Part shown: one piece after another, positions 24,975-33,971 of the stretch
Layout of the letters: every line of letters starts with the position of its first letter
Position numbering within the stretch: the stretch's first letter is position 1
From: JAFAGX01 sp035624215
GTDB taxonomy: Bacteria; Acidobacteriota; Terriglobia; Terriglobales; Acidobacteriaceae
Assembly (NCBI GenBank): GCA_035624215.1
Contig: DASPRY010000076.1
Location: 1 to 64,000 of the forward strand
Reading direction: 5' to 3'
Length of the DNA stretch: 64,000 nucleotides
The notes under the pieces: generated by a model
What the model was told of the DNA's origin: nothing
The model's input: the letters and a program-made list of their open reading frames with translations, nothing else
Databases searched by the model: none
Translations under genes and position numbers: made by a program

Positions 24975-25721
24975 ATGTCTGGCCACTCAAAATGGGCCAC
25001 AATCAAGCACAAAAAGGGTGCGCTTGACGCCAAGCGGGGCAAGATTTTCACCCGTCTTATCAAGGAAATCACCATCGCCGCCAAGAACGGAGGCGATCCT
25101 GACTCCAACCCGCGCCTGCGTACCGCCATTGTTGCCGCCAAGGCAGAAAACATGCCTGCCGACAACATCAAACGCGCCATCCAGCGCGGAACTGGCGAAT
25201 TGCCCGGAGCAACTTACGAAGAATTTTCCCTGGAGGGATACGGCCCGGGCGGCGTCGCACTGTTGATCGACATCAACACCGATAACCGCAACCGCACCGT
25301 CAGCGAAATTCGCCACGTCTTTCAGAAAAACGGCGGCAACATGGCCGAGGCCGGCGCCGTAAGCTGGATGTTCCACAAGAAGGGCGACATCGTGGTTCCC
25401 AAGTCGGCTGCCAAAGAGGATGACTTGATGGGGATCGTGCTCGATGCCGGCGCCGAGGACCTGCGCGATGACGGCGAGAATTGGGAGGTGCTGACCGATC
25501 CTTCCGCCTACGAAGCCGTTCTCGAAGCGGTCAAGAAGGCGGGCATCACACCCGCTTCCTCCAACGTGGCCATGATTCCACAGAATTACATCAAGTTGGA
25601 GGGTGCGGCGGCCAACACTATGATTCGCTTAATGGAGGCCTTGGAAGAGCACGACGACGTCCAGAACGTGCACTCCAACTTCGACATCGATCAGAAGCTG
25701 CTCGAGGAAGTAGCCGGATAA
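24975..25721 (+). CDS. yebC: YebC/PmpR (TACO1) family translation/transcription factor
   Basis: The product has 248 residues and opens with the family signature MSGHSKWATIKHKKGALDAK. It then shows FTRLIKEITIAAKNGG, NMPADNIKRAIQRGTGE and YEGYGPGGVAL-type (LEGYGPGGVALLID) segments. The C-terminal half ends in HDDVQNVHSNFDID. Members have been described as DNA-binding regulators and, more recently, as ribosome-associated factors that relieve stalling at proline runs. GAGGTTAAT precedes the ATG. It ends at a terminator before tlyA. Confidence 0.96.
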   Translation: MSGHSKWATIKHKKGALDAKRGKIFTRLIKEITIAAKNGGDPDSNPRLRTAIVAAKAENMPADNIKRAIQRGTGELPGATYEEFSLEGYGPGGVALLIDINTDNRNRTVSEIRHVFQKNGGNMAEAGAVSWMFHKKGDIVVPKSAAKEDDLMGIVLDAGAEDLRDDGENWEVLTDPSAYEAVLEAVKKAGITPASSNVAMIPQNYIKLEGAAANTMIRLMEALEEHDDVQNVHSNFDIDQKLLEEVAG

Positions 25722-25740
25722 TCGCCTTCTTTCTCGATCC

Positions 25741-25768
25741 AAGCCGTCCGATAGAGGGCGGCTTTTTT
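25741..25768 (+). terminator. Rho-independent terminator after yebC
   Basis: AGCCGTCC pairs with GGGCGGCT (one G-T pair) around GATAGA, followed by six T residues. It separates yebC from tlyA. Confidence 0.85.
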
Positions 25769-25781
25769 ATTATTTGGAACC

Positions 25782-26522
25782 ATGAAGCTGCGGCTCGACA
25801 AGTTGCTTGTGGAACGCGGTTTCGCGGCATCGCGCGAACGCGCGCAGGCGCTGATTCTGGCCGGTAAAGTTTTAGTAAATGGTCAGAAAATCGAAAAGGC
25901 CGGTTCCGCGATAGAAGCCGGCGCCGAGATCCGCTTGCTCGCCCAGGACCTAAGATACGTCAGCCGCGGCGGTCTCAAGCTGGAGAAAGCTCTCGAGCAC
26001 TGGCGCGTTGACATAAGTGGTCAGGTTTGCCTCGATATCGGTGCTTCAACCGGAGGTTTTACCGACTGCCTTCTGCAGCACGGAGCAGCACGCGTCATTG
26101 CCATTGATACCGGCCAGGGCCAGATCGACTTCCGACTTCGGCAAGAGCCTCGCGTTCGACTCCTGGAAAATACCAACGCTCGTTATCTCACTCATGAACA
26201 AATCGGCGAATTTGTGAATTTCATCGCCATTGATGTCTCTTTCATTTCTGCAGCCCTCATCGTTCCCGCCGCGGTTTCAGCGGGCTTCCCCAACGAACGC
26301 CGAGGCCGCAGAATGGTGGTTCTGGTAAAGCCGCAGTTTGAAGCCGGTCGCGAACACGTTGGCAAAGGCGGTATTGTGCGCGATCCGGCAGTTCAGCTTG
26401 CCGCCGTCGAAAAAGTTCGCCAGTCACTCCTCGCAGAAGGCTGCGCCACAACCGACGTGACCGACTCGCCAATTCTGGGCGCAGAAGGCAATCGCGAATT
26501 TCTGCTGCTCGGGACGTTTTAG
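25782..26522 (+). CDS. tlyA: TlyA family 2'-O-methyltransferase (S4 plus FtsJ domains)
   Basis: The product has 246 residues. An S4 RNA-binding domain (1-60) opens with MKLRLDKLLVERGFAASRER. The FtsJ-type methyltransferase follows with the SAM motif LDIGASTGGFTDCLL (about 84-98) and the catalytic-face VKPQFEAGREHVGKGG. TlyA methylates 16S and/or 23S rRNA in the bacteria studied and was once called hemolysin A. It lies directly before nadK with 38 bases between, a common bacterial neighbourhood. Confidence 0.93.
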   Translation: MKLRLDKLLVERGFAASRERAQALILAGKVLVNGQKIEKAGSAIEAGAEIRLLAQDLRYVSRGGLKLEKALEHWRVDISGQVCLDIGASTGGFTDCLLQHGAARVIAIDTGQGQIDFRLRQEPRVRLLENTNARYLTHEQIGEFVNFIAIDVSFISAALIVPAAVSAGFPNERRGRRMVVLVKPQFEAGREHVGKGGIVRDPAVQLAAVEKVRQSLLAEGCATTDVTDSPILGAEGNREFLLLGTF

Positions 26523-26560
26523 ACTTTGCTTCCTGGAATTTCGGTACAATTCAAGGTTCA

Positions 26561-27448
26561 ATGGCCAGCCGCAAATCCTCATCTGCCAAAGTACCCAAGT
26601 CTGTCGGGATCGTCTCCAAACCCGGCCAGCCGGAACTGAAGAAGATCGTCCCCGAACTGCTCCAATGGCTTCACGAGCGCAAGTATCAGATTGTGGTGGA
26701 CCGGGAAACTGCGCCCGATGCTCACGGCATCGAGGCAGTTGACCGCGAGCAGATGGCTTCTCGATCCCTAAACTTTGTGATCGTGCTGGGTGGCGATGGC
26801 ACGCTGCTGGCCGCCGCTCGCTCTGTAGCCAGGAAGGGGATTCCGGTGGTGGGCGTGAACCTGGGCTCACTCGGATTTCTCACCGAGGTGCCGCTCGAAG
26901 AACTGTTTCCCACCCTCGACGGCATTGATGCCGGCCGTTACACCGTGGAAACCCGTTCGATGGTGCATTGTGAGTTGATGCGCCGAGGTTCCCGCGTCGC
27001 CGCTTACGATGCCCTCAACGATGTGGTCATGGGCAAAGCCAGCATTGCCCGCCTTAACCATTGCGACGTGTACATCGATGGAGAGTTTGTGTCCGCTTAC
27101 AAGACGGATAGTCTTATCGTATCCACGCCGACCGGCTCGACGGCTTACTCGCTGGCCGCCGGCGGCCCAATCGTTATGCCGACCGTCGCTGCCTTGATCG
27201 TCACTCCGGTTGCCGCGCACTCGCTGACGCATCGACCCTTGGTAGTTCCCAATACCGCGAGAATCGAGATCGCGATTAGCACCGGTGAAGAGCAGGGCTA
27301 CCTCAGCGTCGATGGCCAGGTCGGAGTGCCCATGCATGACGGAGACCGGGTCGTCTGCACCAATTCGCCATACCAGGTGAAGTTGCTGCGCATCCGCAGA
27401 ACGTTCTTCGATGTTTTGCGCACCAAGTTGAAGTGGGGACAAAGATAG
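26561..27448 (+). CDS. nadK: NAD kinase
   Basis: The product has 295 residues. The hallmark GGDGTLLAAAR (about 77-87) and the nucleotide motif NDVVMGKAS with TPTGSTAYSLAAGGPIV are intact. It phosphorylates NAD to NADP with ATP or polyphosphate. TACAAT (26545-26550) lies only 10 bases before the ATG, so the leader may be a few bases or absent. A weak AAGG is the only ribosome binding site candidate. The stop is 2 bases from the next start, so the amidohydrolase is probably co-translated. Confidence 0.96.
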   Translation: MASRKSSSAKVPKSVGIVSKPGQPELKKIVPELLQWLHERKYQIVVDRETAPDAHGIEAVDREQMASRSLNFVIVLGGDGTLLAAARSVARKGIPVVGVNLGSLGFLTEVPLEELFPTLDGIDAGRYTVETRSMVHCELMRRGSRVAAYDALNDVVMGKASIARLNHCDVYIDGEFVSAYKTDSLIVSTPTGSTAYSLAAGGPIVMPTVAALIVTPVAAHSLTHRPLVVPNTARIEIAISTGEEQGYLSVDGQVGVPMHDGDRVVCTNSPYQVKLLRIRRTFFDVLRTKLKWGQR

Positions 27449-27450
27449 GA

Positions 27451-29139
27451 ATGAAATTCGCCGTTCTCTTACTGAGCATTGCCGTCTCCATGTCAGCGCA
27501 AACCAAACCCGCCGCTGATCTGATCATCACCAACGCCAACGTCTGGACTGGAGATGAGGCCCATCCAACAGCTCAGGCCGTCGCGGTGCTTGGCGATCGC
27601 ATTGTCGCAGTCGGCTCCAATGCCGAGATTCTGCTTTGGCGCGGCACAGAGACCAAGAAAATCGACGCCGGCGGCAAGCTCCTGCTGCCTGGCTTCAACG
27701 ATGCGCACGTTCATTTCATCGACGGTGGCCGACAGCTTGACAGCGTCCAACTGAACGATGCCACCAGCACGGATCAGTTTGTTCGTCGCATTGCAGAGCA
27801 GGTAAAAAAGACACCAAAGGGTGAATGGATCTTGGGTGGCGATTGGGACGAAACCAAGTGGAATCCGCCTGATCTCCCAACCAGGGAAATGATCGATCCG
27901 CTCACGCCGGATAATCCTGTGCTTCTCAGCCGCTACGATGGCCATTCCGCATTGGCGAACTCGCTGGCGCTGCGCCTCGCCGGCATCACCGCACAAACGC
28001 CCGATCCTCCCGGCGGCAGCATCGTCCGTGATGCTCAAGGCAATCCCACCGGCGATTTGAAAGACGCCGCCGTCGAACTGGCCGACAAAGTCGTCCCGCC
28101 GCTGACTCATGACCAGCGCATGCAGGCTGCAAAGCGTGCCCTCGAGTACGCGGCTTCGCTGGGAGTCACCAGCGTGCAAACCATGAATCCCGAGTACGCC
28201 GACATCGCAGTTTTTTCTGAACTCTTACAGACCGGCGGACTCACCACCCGCATCTATGCCGCGCCGCTGATTACGGGTGTCGATGATCAGGCAAAGATCG
28301 GAATTCGCCATGCCTTCGGTGGCCCCCACCTGCGGATCGGCGCGGTTAAAGCTTTTGCCGACGGCTCGCTGGGCTCGCGCACTGCCTACTTTTTTGAGCC
28401 ATTTTCCGATGAGCCCAACAACCACGGCTTGCTTACGGCTGAAATGCAGCCGCTTTCTCTCATGCGCAATCGCATGATGACAGCCGATGCCGCCGGATTG
28501 CAGATTTGTACCCACGCGATTGGCGATCAGGCGATCTCCATGGTTCTTGATCTCTACACGGATGTGGTCAAGGCGCATCGCGGTGCGGAGCGTCGCTTAC
28601 GCATCGAGCACGCGCAACATATGGCGGAAAAGGATTTTTCCCGCTTCGCGCAGTTGGACGTGATCGCCTCTGTACAGCCGTATCACGCCATTGACGATGG
28701 TCGCTGGGCGGAAGCGCGCATTGGCCATGACCGCGCCAGCCGCACCTACGCGTTTCGCACATTTTTGAACCACGGCGTGCATCTCGCCTTCGGCACTGAT
28801 TGGGATGTCGCGCCGCTGAATCCCTTGCTGACGGTTTACGCGGTGGTCACTCGCGCAACTCTGGATGGCAAGAACCCCAATGGATGGTTCCCTGAGCAGA
28901 AACTTACCGTGGCTGAAGCGGTCCACGCCTACACCATGGGATCGGCGTACGCGGAATTTCAGGAGAGGGAAAAAGGCTCGATCACTCCCGGCAAGCTGGC
29001 CGATATGGTTCTGCTCAGCGACGACATTTTTGCTATCGATCCCTCCAAAATTCGCGATGTGAAAGTCTTGAAGACCATCGTCGGTGGAAAAGTCATTTGG
29101 GATCCAACCCGCAAGGTTCCATACTCGACTGCGTACTAG
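27451..29139 (+). CDS. Exported amidohydrolase, YtcJ-like (amidohydrolase 3 family)
   Basis: The product has 562 residues with a signal peptide to about residue 17 (SMSAQ). The TIM-barrel metal site is visible as GFNDAHVHFID (HxH), RIEHAQHM and the late Asp in FGTDWDVAPLNPL. Family conserved PKGEWILGGDWDE and SLGSRTAYFFEPF are also present. Members hydrolyse amide or ester bonds of mostly unknown small substrates. The ATG at 27451 follows the nadK stop by 2 bases, with the binding site inside nadK (AAGATAGG). Confidence 0.9.
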   Translation: MKFAVLLLSIAVSMSAQTKPAADLIITNANVWTGDEAHPTAQAVAVLGDRIVAVGSNAEILLWRGTETKKIDAGGKLLLPGFNDAHVHFIDGGRQLDSVQLNDATSTDQFVRRIAEQVKKTPKGEWILGGDWDETKWNPPDLPTREMIDPLTPDNPVLLSRYDGHSALANSLALRLAGITAQTPDPPGGSIVRDAQGNPTGDLKDAAVELADKVVPPLTHDQRMQAAKRALEYAASLGVTSVQTMNPEYADIAVFSELLQTGGLTTRIYAAPLITGVDDQAKIGIRHAFGGPHLRIGAVKAFADGSLGSRTAYFFEPFSDEPNNHGLLTAEMQPLSLMRNRMMTADAAGLQICTHAIGDQAISMVLDLYTDVVKAHRGAERRLRIEHAQHMAEKDFSRFAQLDVIASVQPYHAIDDGRWAEARIGHDRASRTYAFRTFLNHGVHLAFGTDWDVAPLNPLLTVYAVVTRATLDGKNPNGWFPEQKLTVAEAVHAYTMGSAYAEFQEREKGSITPGKLADMVLLSDDIFAIDPSKIRDVKVLKTIVGGKVIWDPTRKVPYSTAY

Positions 29140-29183
29140 AGGCAGGGTAGCCTCTGGAGGCCCAGCGTCCCCCATCTTCTGCG

Positions 29184-29312
29184 GTCATCCCGACACTCGG
29201 CGCACTTCAGCCGGGTGAGGGATCTCGCGCGGAGTGTAGGTGACCAACCGGCCCCTCTGCTCCATGCCAGATCCCTCGCCCAGCTGGAAAAAGCGCGGGG
29301 CGTCGGAATGAC
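29184..29312. repeat. Paired inverted GTCATCCCGA-type repeats (REP-like hairpin)
   Basis: A left arm GTCATCCCGACAC runs to GAGGGATCTCGCG (29184-29230), and an inverted right arm AGATCCCTCG runs to GTCGGAATGAC (29269-29312). Arms are imperfect copies of the family seen at 18190, 45332 and 50045. It occupies the gap between the amidohydrolase and mazG. Confidence 0.75.
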
Positions 29313-29402
29313 GCCATCTTGGTGTGGCCAAAGCTCGAACCCTATGCTACCCGCCCGACTCCCAATTGCTCCCACCCACTCACCTCATTTAGAGTTTCAT
29401 CG

Positions 29403-30308
29403 ATGCCCACCACCGGAGAACGTTTTGAACGTGCGGTTTCCATCATGGCCCGCCTGCGCGCACCCGGCGGCTGCCCCTGGGATCGCGAGCAGACTTTTGA
29501 CTCCATCAAGCCTTACACGCTTGAGGAGACGTACGAAGTGCTGGAAGCCATCGATAATCGCGACTGGCACGAACTGACCGGAGAACTTGGCGACCTTCTC
29601 TTGCAAGTCCTCTTTTATGCGGAGATGGCCCAAGAGCAGGGCTCGTTCTCGATTGATGACGTTCTCGACCGGCTTTCAAATAAGCTTGTCGACCGCCATC
29701 CTCACGTGTTCGGAGACGTTAAAGCCGAAACATCCTCCGATGTCTTGCGCAACTGGGAGGCCTTGAAAGCCGAAGAGAAAAAAAAGCGCCTCGAAGCCGG
29801 AGGCGGCAAGAGCGCGAAGGCCGCAGACCAACCGCAATCCGTGCTGGCCGGAATTTCCACCGCCATGCCCGCACTGCTGGAAGCACATAAACTCAGCTCA
29901 CGGGCGGCTCACGTCGGCTTCGACTGGCCGAATATCGAGGGTCTATTCGAAAAACTTCAAGAGGAAACGCAGGAGCTTCAGGAATGTCTCAAGAATTTTC
30001 CTGCGCGTGGTCCGCAGCCGGCGGGCCGCGGCGTCGCAGGCTCGGGACGCCGCCAAATCAGCCCAGAATTACGCGATCGCCTGGAAGATGAACTTGGCGA
30101 CTTGTTCTTCGTCCTGGTGAACATCGCACGTTATCTCTCGCTCGATCCTGAATCTGCGCTGAAGAAAACCAACCGCAAATTCAAGCGCCGCTTTCAATGG
30201 ATGGAAGAGCAATTGCGTGCCTCCGGACGCACCGCCCACGACGCTTCGATGGAGGAACTGGAATCTTTGTGGAAACAAGCCAAGCGGCAGGAACTGGCAA
30301 CCCCTTGA
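29403..30308 (+). CDS. mazG: Nucleoside triphosphate pyrophosphohydrolase MazG
   Basis: The product has 301 residues from ATG 29403. The N-terminal MazG domain shows CPWDREQTFDSIKPYTLEET and the metal-binding ExxE/ExxD helices EETYEVLEAID and GELGDLLLQVLFYAEMA. A second copy at about 185-270 has LQEETQELQE and DELGDLFFVLVNIARYL. Two-domain MazG enzymes clear non-canonical and excess NTPs. A basic, Gly/Arg-rich insert (PAGRGVAGSGRR) separates helices of domain 2 and is longer than usual. Its TGA overlaps the TTG start of the next gene. Confidence 0.95.
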   Translation: MPTTGERFERAVSIMARLRAPGGCPWDREQTFDSIKPYTLEETYEVLEAIDNRDWHELTGELGDLLLQVLFYAEMAQEQGSFSIDDVLDRLSNKLVDRHPHVFGDVKAETSSDVLRNWEALKAEEKKKRLEAGGGKSAKAADQPQSVLAGISTAMPALLEAHKLSSRAAHVGFDWPNIEGLFEKLQEETQELQECLKNFPARGPQPAGRGVAGSGRRQISPELRDRLEDELGDLFFVLVNIARYLSLDPESALKKTNRKFKRRFQWMEEQLRASGRTAHDASMEELESLWKQAKRQELATP

Positions 30309-31078
30309 GCCGCCGCCCAGCAATTCTCGTCCGCAAATGCCAAACCCTCGATGAGATACGCGCCTGCGTCGCTCTGCAAAAAGAAGTCTGGGCTTTTGCC
30401 GACATCGAGCTGGTTCCGCTGCGCATTTTCGTGGTCGCCCAGAAAATCGGCGGGCAGGTAATCGGGGCCTTCATTAACAACGAGCTGGTAGGCTTCGCCA
30501 TGGCCATTCCTGCGGTTCGTAACCGGCATTCATTTTTGTATTCGCACATGCTCGCCGTTCGCAAGCAGTACCGGAATTTCGGCGTGGGGCGCAGCCTCAA
30601 GCTTTTTCAGCGTGATGAGGCTCTGGGCCGAGGTTTTGAGCTCATGGAGTGGACCTTTGATCCGCTGGAAATCAAGAATGCCTATCTCAACATCGAGAAA
30701 CTGGGCGCCATCGTGCGCCGCTACAATGTTAATCAATACGGCATCACCTCATCTCCGCTGCAAGGTGGCTTGCCTACGGACCGGCTGGTCGCCGAATGGT
30801 GGTTGAAATCAAAACGGGTGGAAAACGTGCTTAAAGAGCGCGCAAGAGCGCCTTTCACGCCAGAAGCAACCATCTCCGTCCCAGCCCAGATCTACGACTG
30901 GAAGTCGAAACCGGAAACGCGCAATCGCGCCCTACAACTGCAGGATCACAATCGTGCGGAGTTTCTCGAAGCTTTCGCTAAAGGTCTCGCAGTCCTCGGT
31001 TATGAAGGCGACCAGCAAGGGAACGGCACATTTCTGTTGGGACGCTGGGATGAAAAATGGAATTACCCTTTTTCTTAG
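30305..31078 (+). CDS. GNAT-type acyltransferase, partner of the racemase-like gene (COG3375-like)
   Basis: The product has 257 residues from a TTG that overlaps the mazG stop (TTGA). The GNAT acyl-CoA site is YRNFGVGRSLKLFQR (about 83-97). WTFDPLEIKNAYLNIEKLGA and YGITSSPLQGGLPTDRLVAEW follow. Proteins of this type are often encoded next to N-succinylamino acid racemase/OSBS enzymes, where one characterised system uses a GNAT as D-amino acid N-succinyltransferase. The next gene here is exactly such an enolase-superfamily enzyme, so this role is likely but inferred. The upstream in-frame ATG at 30197 lies within mazG and was rejected. Confidence 0.82.
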   Translation: MSRRPAILVRKCQTLDEIRACVALQKEVWAFADIELVPLRIFVVAQKIGGQVIGAFINNELVGFAMAIPAVRNRHSFLYSHMLAVRKQYRNFGVGRSLKLFQRDEALGRGFELMEWTFDPLEIKNAYLNIEKLGAIVRRYNVNQYGITSSPLQGGLPTDRLVAEWWLKSKRVENVLKERARAPFTPEATISVPAQIYDWKSKPETRNRALQLQDHNRAEFLEAFAKGLAVLGYEGDQQGNGTFLLGRWDEKWNYPFS

Positions 31079-31123
31079 ATTAGTCTGTGTTCACTGTCTG
31101 TGTTTCTTGCGGCCGTCATCTTC

Positions 31124-32257
31124 ATGAAGATTGAAGCCATCACGCTTTATGAAATCCGCATGCCGCTGGTGCATTTCTTTGAGACCAGCTTTGGCCGCAC
31201 CTATGACCGCCGCATTCTACTGGTAAGGGTCGATTGCGACGGAGTTACCGGATGGGGCGAGTGCGTTGCCGGAGAAAATCCCTATTACAGCTCGGAGTGG
31301 CTGGACTCGGCCTGGCCCACCATCTCCCATTTCCTCGGGCCCGCAGTGCTTGGACGAACTTTGTCCACCGCTGGCGAGAGTGTGTCGTTGATGGCTCAAA
31401 CTCGCGGCCACCGAATGGCCAAAGCCGCAATCGAAAATGCGCTCTGGGAGGCTGAAGCCAGACAGAAGCAGCAACCCTTATGGAAACTTCTCGATGGCAA
31501 GCAGCGCCAGATTGCTTGCGGTGTTTCCATCGGCATTCAGGATTCTATCGAGCAACTGCTCGACAAGATTGAAACCGAGCTCGCCGCCGGCTATCGCCGG
31601 ATCAAAGTGAAAGTCAAACCAGGCTGGGATGTGAACGTGCTCGAACGCATTCGATCGCGGTGGCCTGAGATCCTGCTCAGCTGCGATGCCAACTCCGCCT
31701 ATACCCTGGACCAGGTCGAACACCTGCGCGAGTTCGACCAGTTCAACCTGCTGATGATCGAGCAGCCGCTCTGGGACGATGATATTTACAACCACGCCCG
31801 CCTGCAGCAGAGGTTGCGCACCGCAATTTGTCTCGATGAAGCGATCCATCATGCCCGCGATGCCGCGCAGGCCATCGAAATTGGGGCTTGCCGCATCATC
31901 AACATTAAAGTCGGCAGGGTCGGCGGCTTTTCCGAAGCCTGCAAGGTGCACGACGTCTGCGCCAGCCACAACGTTTCTGTCTGGTGCGGAGGCATGCTCG
32001 AATCCGGCGTGGGCCGCGCTCATAATATCGCTTTGTCCACGCTGCAAAATTTTCGTCTTCCCGGAGACGTCTCCGCCTCCAGGCGCTACTGGAAGGAAGA
32101 CATCATCGAGCCCGAAGTCGAAGTCACCCCGCAGGGAACGATCGTCGTGCGCGATCAGCCCGGCACCGGCTATCACGTGCGCGAAGACTTGATCGAGAAA
32201 CTCGCCGTTCGCAAGGAATCCATTCGTGCCAAACGCGCCGGCGCGGTACTGTCCTAA
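31124..32257 (+). CDS. Enolase-superfamily OSBS / N-succinylamino acid racemase-like enzyme
   Basis: The product has 377 residues. A muconate-lactonizing-enzyme-type barrel is shown by the catalytic KxK in YRRIKVKVKPGWD, metal ligands in LLSCDANSAY, LMIEQPLWDDD and CLDEAIHHA, and the opposite Lys in NIKVGRVGG. GGMLESGVGRAHNIAL is the family's late loop. The same fold gives o-succinylbenzoate synthase (MenC) and N-succinylamino acid racemase; no other men gene is nearby, whereas a GNAT gene directly precedes it, favouring the racemase role. An M20 desuccinylase would complete the pathway but is not in the window. Confidence 0.88.
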   Translation: MKIEAITLYEIRMPLVHFFETSFGRTYDRRILLVRVDCDGVTGWGECVAGENPYYSSEWLDSAWPTISHFLGPAVLGRTLSTAGESVSLMAQTRGHRMAKAAIENALWEAEARQKQQPLWKLLDGKQRQIACGVSIGIQDSIEQLLDKIETELAAGYRRIKVKVKPGWDVNVLERIRSRWPEILLSCDANSAYTLDQVEHLREFDQFNLLMIEQPLWDDDIYNHARLQQRLRTAICLDEAIHHARDAAQAIEIGACRIINIKVGRVGGFSEACKVHDVCASHNVSVWCGGMLESGVGRAHNIALSTLQNFRLPGDVSASRRYWKEDIIEPEVEVTPQGTIVVRDQPGTGYHVREDLIEKLAVRKESIRAKRAGAVLS

Positions 32258-32291
32258 TACTGCAGTTTTAGGACACTACCGCCGGCGCCAA

Positions 32292-32323
32292 TTGACAAAC
32301 TTTTCACCTGTCTCTGCTAACAT
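32292..32323 (+). promoter_or_regulatory. Candidate promoter for the DinB-like gene (possible leaderless start)
   Basis: A consensus TTGACA at 32292-32297 is followed by the extended -10 TGC-TAACAT at 32315-32323. The spacing (20 bases) is long. Transcription would begin near 32330, at the ATG used. Confidence 0.4.
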
Positions 32324-32330
32324 GCCGCCC

Positions 32331-32816
32331 ATGAATCCTTACGCGTCCTTTCTCGGAACTCGAGACCCGCTCCAGGTCGCGGCTGAAACTCCCGGCCGAT
32401 TGAGTGATCTCGCAAAGAAATTAGGGTCGAGCGGCATGGAGCGCAGTTACGCTGCCGGCAAGTGGCCGGCTCGGGCTATCCTTTGTCACTTGGCGGATTG
32501 CGAAGTGGTGTTCGCATTCCGCTTTCGTCAAGCTTTGGCTGAGCCCCGCCATGTGATTCAGCCTTTTGATCAGGATGCCTGGGCCCGCGTATATTCCTCG
32601 CCTGATTTGTCGGGTGTGGCCGCCATAGACGCCTTTTCCGCAGTGCGACACTGGAACCTTGCTCTGCTGAAGGACCTTCCCCCCGCCGTTTTGTCAAAAC
32701 CTGTGACCCATCCGGAGCGTGGCTCGATGACTTTCAAGGTTTTGCTGGAGACTATGGCCGGGCACGATTTGAATCATCTTCGCCAGCTCGACGCAATTGC
32801 TGCGGCAGCCGCGTAG
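32331..32816 (+). CDS. DinB/YfiT-like four-helix metal protein
   Basis: The product has about 161 residues and is all-helical. Metal-binding His positions fit the DinB superfamily: AILCHLADCE (about 44-53) and a late pair in MAGHDLNHLRQLDAI. The family includes thiol-dependent transferases and stress-related proteins. ATG 32331 was chosen because a likely -10 element covers ATG 32322. If a leader exists, the start could be 32322, adding MPP. Substrate unknown. Confidence 0.8.
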   Translation: MNPYASFLGTRDPLQVAAETPGRLSDLAKKLGSSGMERSYAAGKWPARAILCHLADCEVVFAFRFRQALAEPRHVIQPFDQDAWARVYSSPDLSGVAAIDAFSAVRHWNLALLKDLPPAVLSKPVTHPERGSMTFKVLLETMAGHDLNHLRQLDAIAAAAA

Positions 32817-32855
32817 TTGCGGCGAGCCGCTGGCCGATCAAGCTCTGGTCGCAAA

Positions 32856-33758
32856 TTATCGTGGATCGTGGCTCTCTGATCCGTTCTGCTGATGATTTTC
32901 TGCTATCTCTGCTCCTTGCTTCTTCAGCAACTCAACCGCTTGCGCAAATGTCAGGTTGGACGGCGCGGGACGAAAATCGGTGAAGAACTCATCGGATTTG
33001 ATGAACAGCTTCTTGAACAACAGCTCTCTGCCGGTAAACGACAAGTCCATGCGTGTGACTTCCCAGTCGTTATCTTTTACAGTTCCCTGCTGCACTAGGA
33101 ATCTGCCTCCTCTATCCAGTCGTCCCAGGATTCCCCAGCCAAAACCCACCTCTCTGAAGAGCGTGCCATCAATCTTGGCAATACGTTTTCGATTAGCGTC
33201 AATCAAAATGTAGCCGCTCATTCCGGTCAGCACTTGCTCGGTATGACTGGGGGGACTGTAGCTGGGGTTGGGATGGAACTTGAGCCGCACTAGCTCGTCG
33301 CCCGGATTGCCCGTTCCTTCGCTTCCCGTTTCTGTTCCATCAGGTTCGAAAATGAAGGCGTCAGGCAACGCTTTTATAATCCTGTTGGTTCGGTCGGAGT
33401 CTTCACGTTCCGATTTTTGCTTCTTCCGCAGCTCCGCCGGATTGTGCACCAGCCCATCCAACCGCGCCTCTTCGGCTCGCCGCTCCCCCGGCGTGAGTGG
33501 CCTCCCATTCTCTGTCACGAGCATGCCGGCGGTGCCCTGCATGGTCTCCACGATCAATTTCACTTGAGAACCGCGAGGAGTTTCCTTGTGGTCCGTGAAA
33601 ATGAATTTCGCATTGCCGTTATCGGACCGGATCTCGTTCTGAACCGTTTCCCGCACCAGTTCCACAACCGGAACAGATTTTGCCGGCTCATCGGCGGCCA
33701 CGACAAACCCAGCCGTGAGTGCCAACAGCGCTGTCAAAATGGCGTTTCTCGATGGCAT
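32856..33758 (-). CDS. Exported protein of unknown function (acidobacterial type)
   Basis: The product has 300 residues with a signal peptide to about residue 21 (GFVVAADE). It contains a charged segment GERRAEEARLDGLVHNPAEL, then a beta-rich region (RLKFHPNPSY, GYILIDANRKRIAKIDGTLF) like a periplasmic sandwich domain. It ends in a helical LTFAQAVELLKKQGAEIAEN. Trp-poor, cysteine-free, no membrane helix beyond the signal. I recognise no named family. It is divergent from bactofilin. Confidence 0.65.
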   Translation of the reverse strand: MPSRNAILTALLALTAGFVVAADEPAKSVPVVELVRETVQNEIRSDNGNAKFIFTDHKETPRGSQVKLIVETMQGTAGMLVTENGRPLTPGERRAEEARLDGLVHNPAELRKKQKSEREDSDRTNRIIKALPDAFIFEPDGTETGSEGTGNPGDELVRLKFHPNPSYSPPSHTEQVLTGMSGYILIDANRKRIAKIDGTLFREVGFGWGILGRLDRGGRFLVQQGTVKDNDWEVTRMDLSFTGRELLFKKLFIKSDEFFTDFRPAPSNLTFAQAVELLKKQGAEIAENHQQNGSESHDPR

Positions 33759-33895
33759 TCAATTAAATTCCCACCTCGGGCTATCAGACCGGGCGCCCCA
33801 GAGAACTGTTGTATAGCCGCTTTGCCAGAGCGAGCACCTCCGGCCGAGGCTATCTGGTTAGATTCTACCCTGCCTGTCGGACGTTTTACGTTTTC

Positions 33896-33913
33896 TCGGC
33901 GGGAATCCGCCGA
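33896..33913. promoter_or_regulatory. Inverted repeat upstream of bactofilin
   Basis: TCGGCGG and CCGCCGA pair around GAAT, 58 bases before the bactofilin ATG. It may be a weak operator or hairpin. CATAAT near 33940 is a possible -10, with no clear -35. Confidence 0.3.
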
Positions 33914-33971
33914 ATGATTTAGAATCCACTGTCCTACTCATAATTTTCGCAGACGAGGGGGAAACTCGTTT

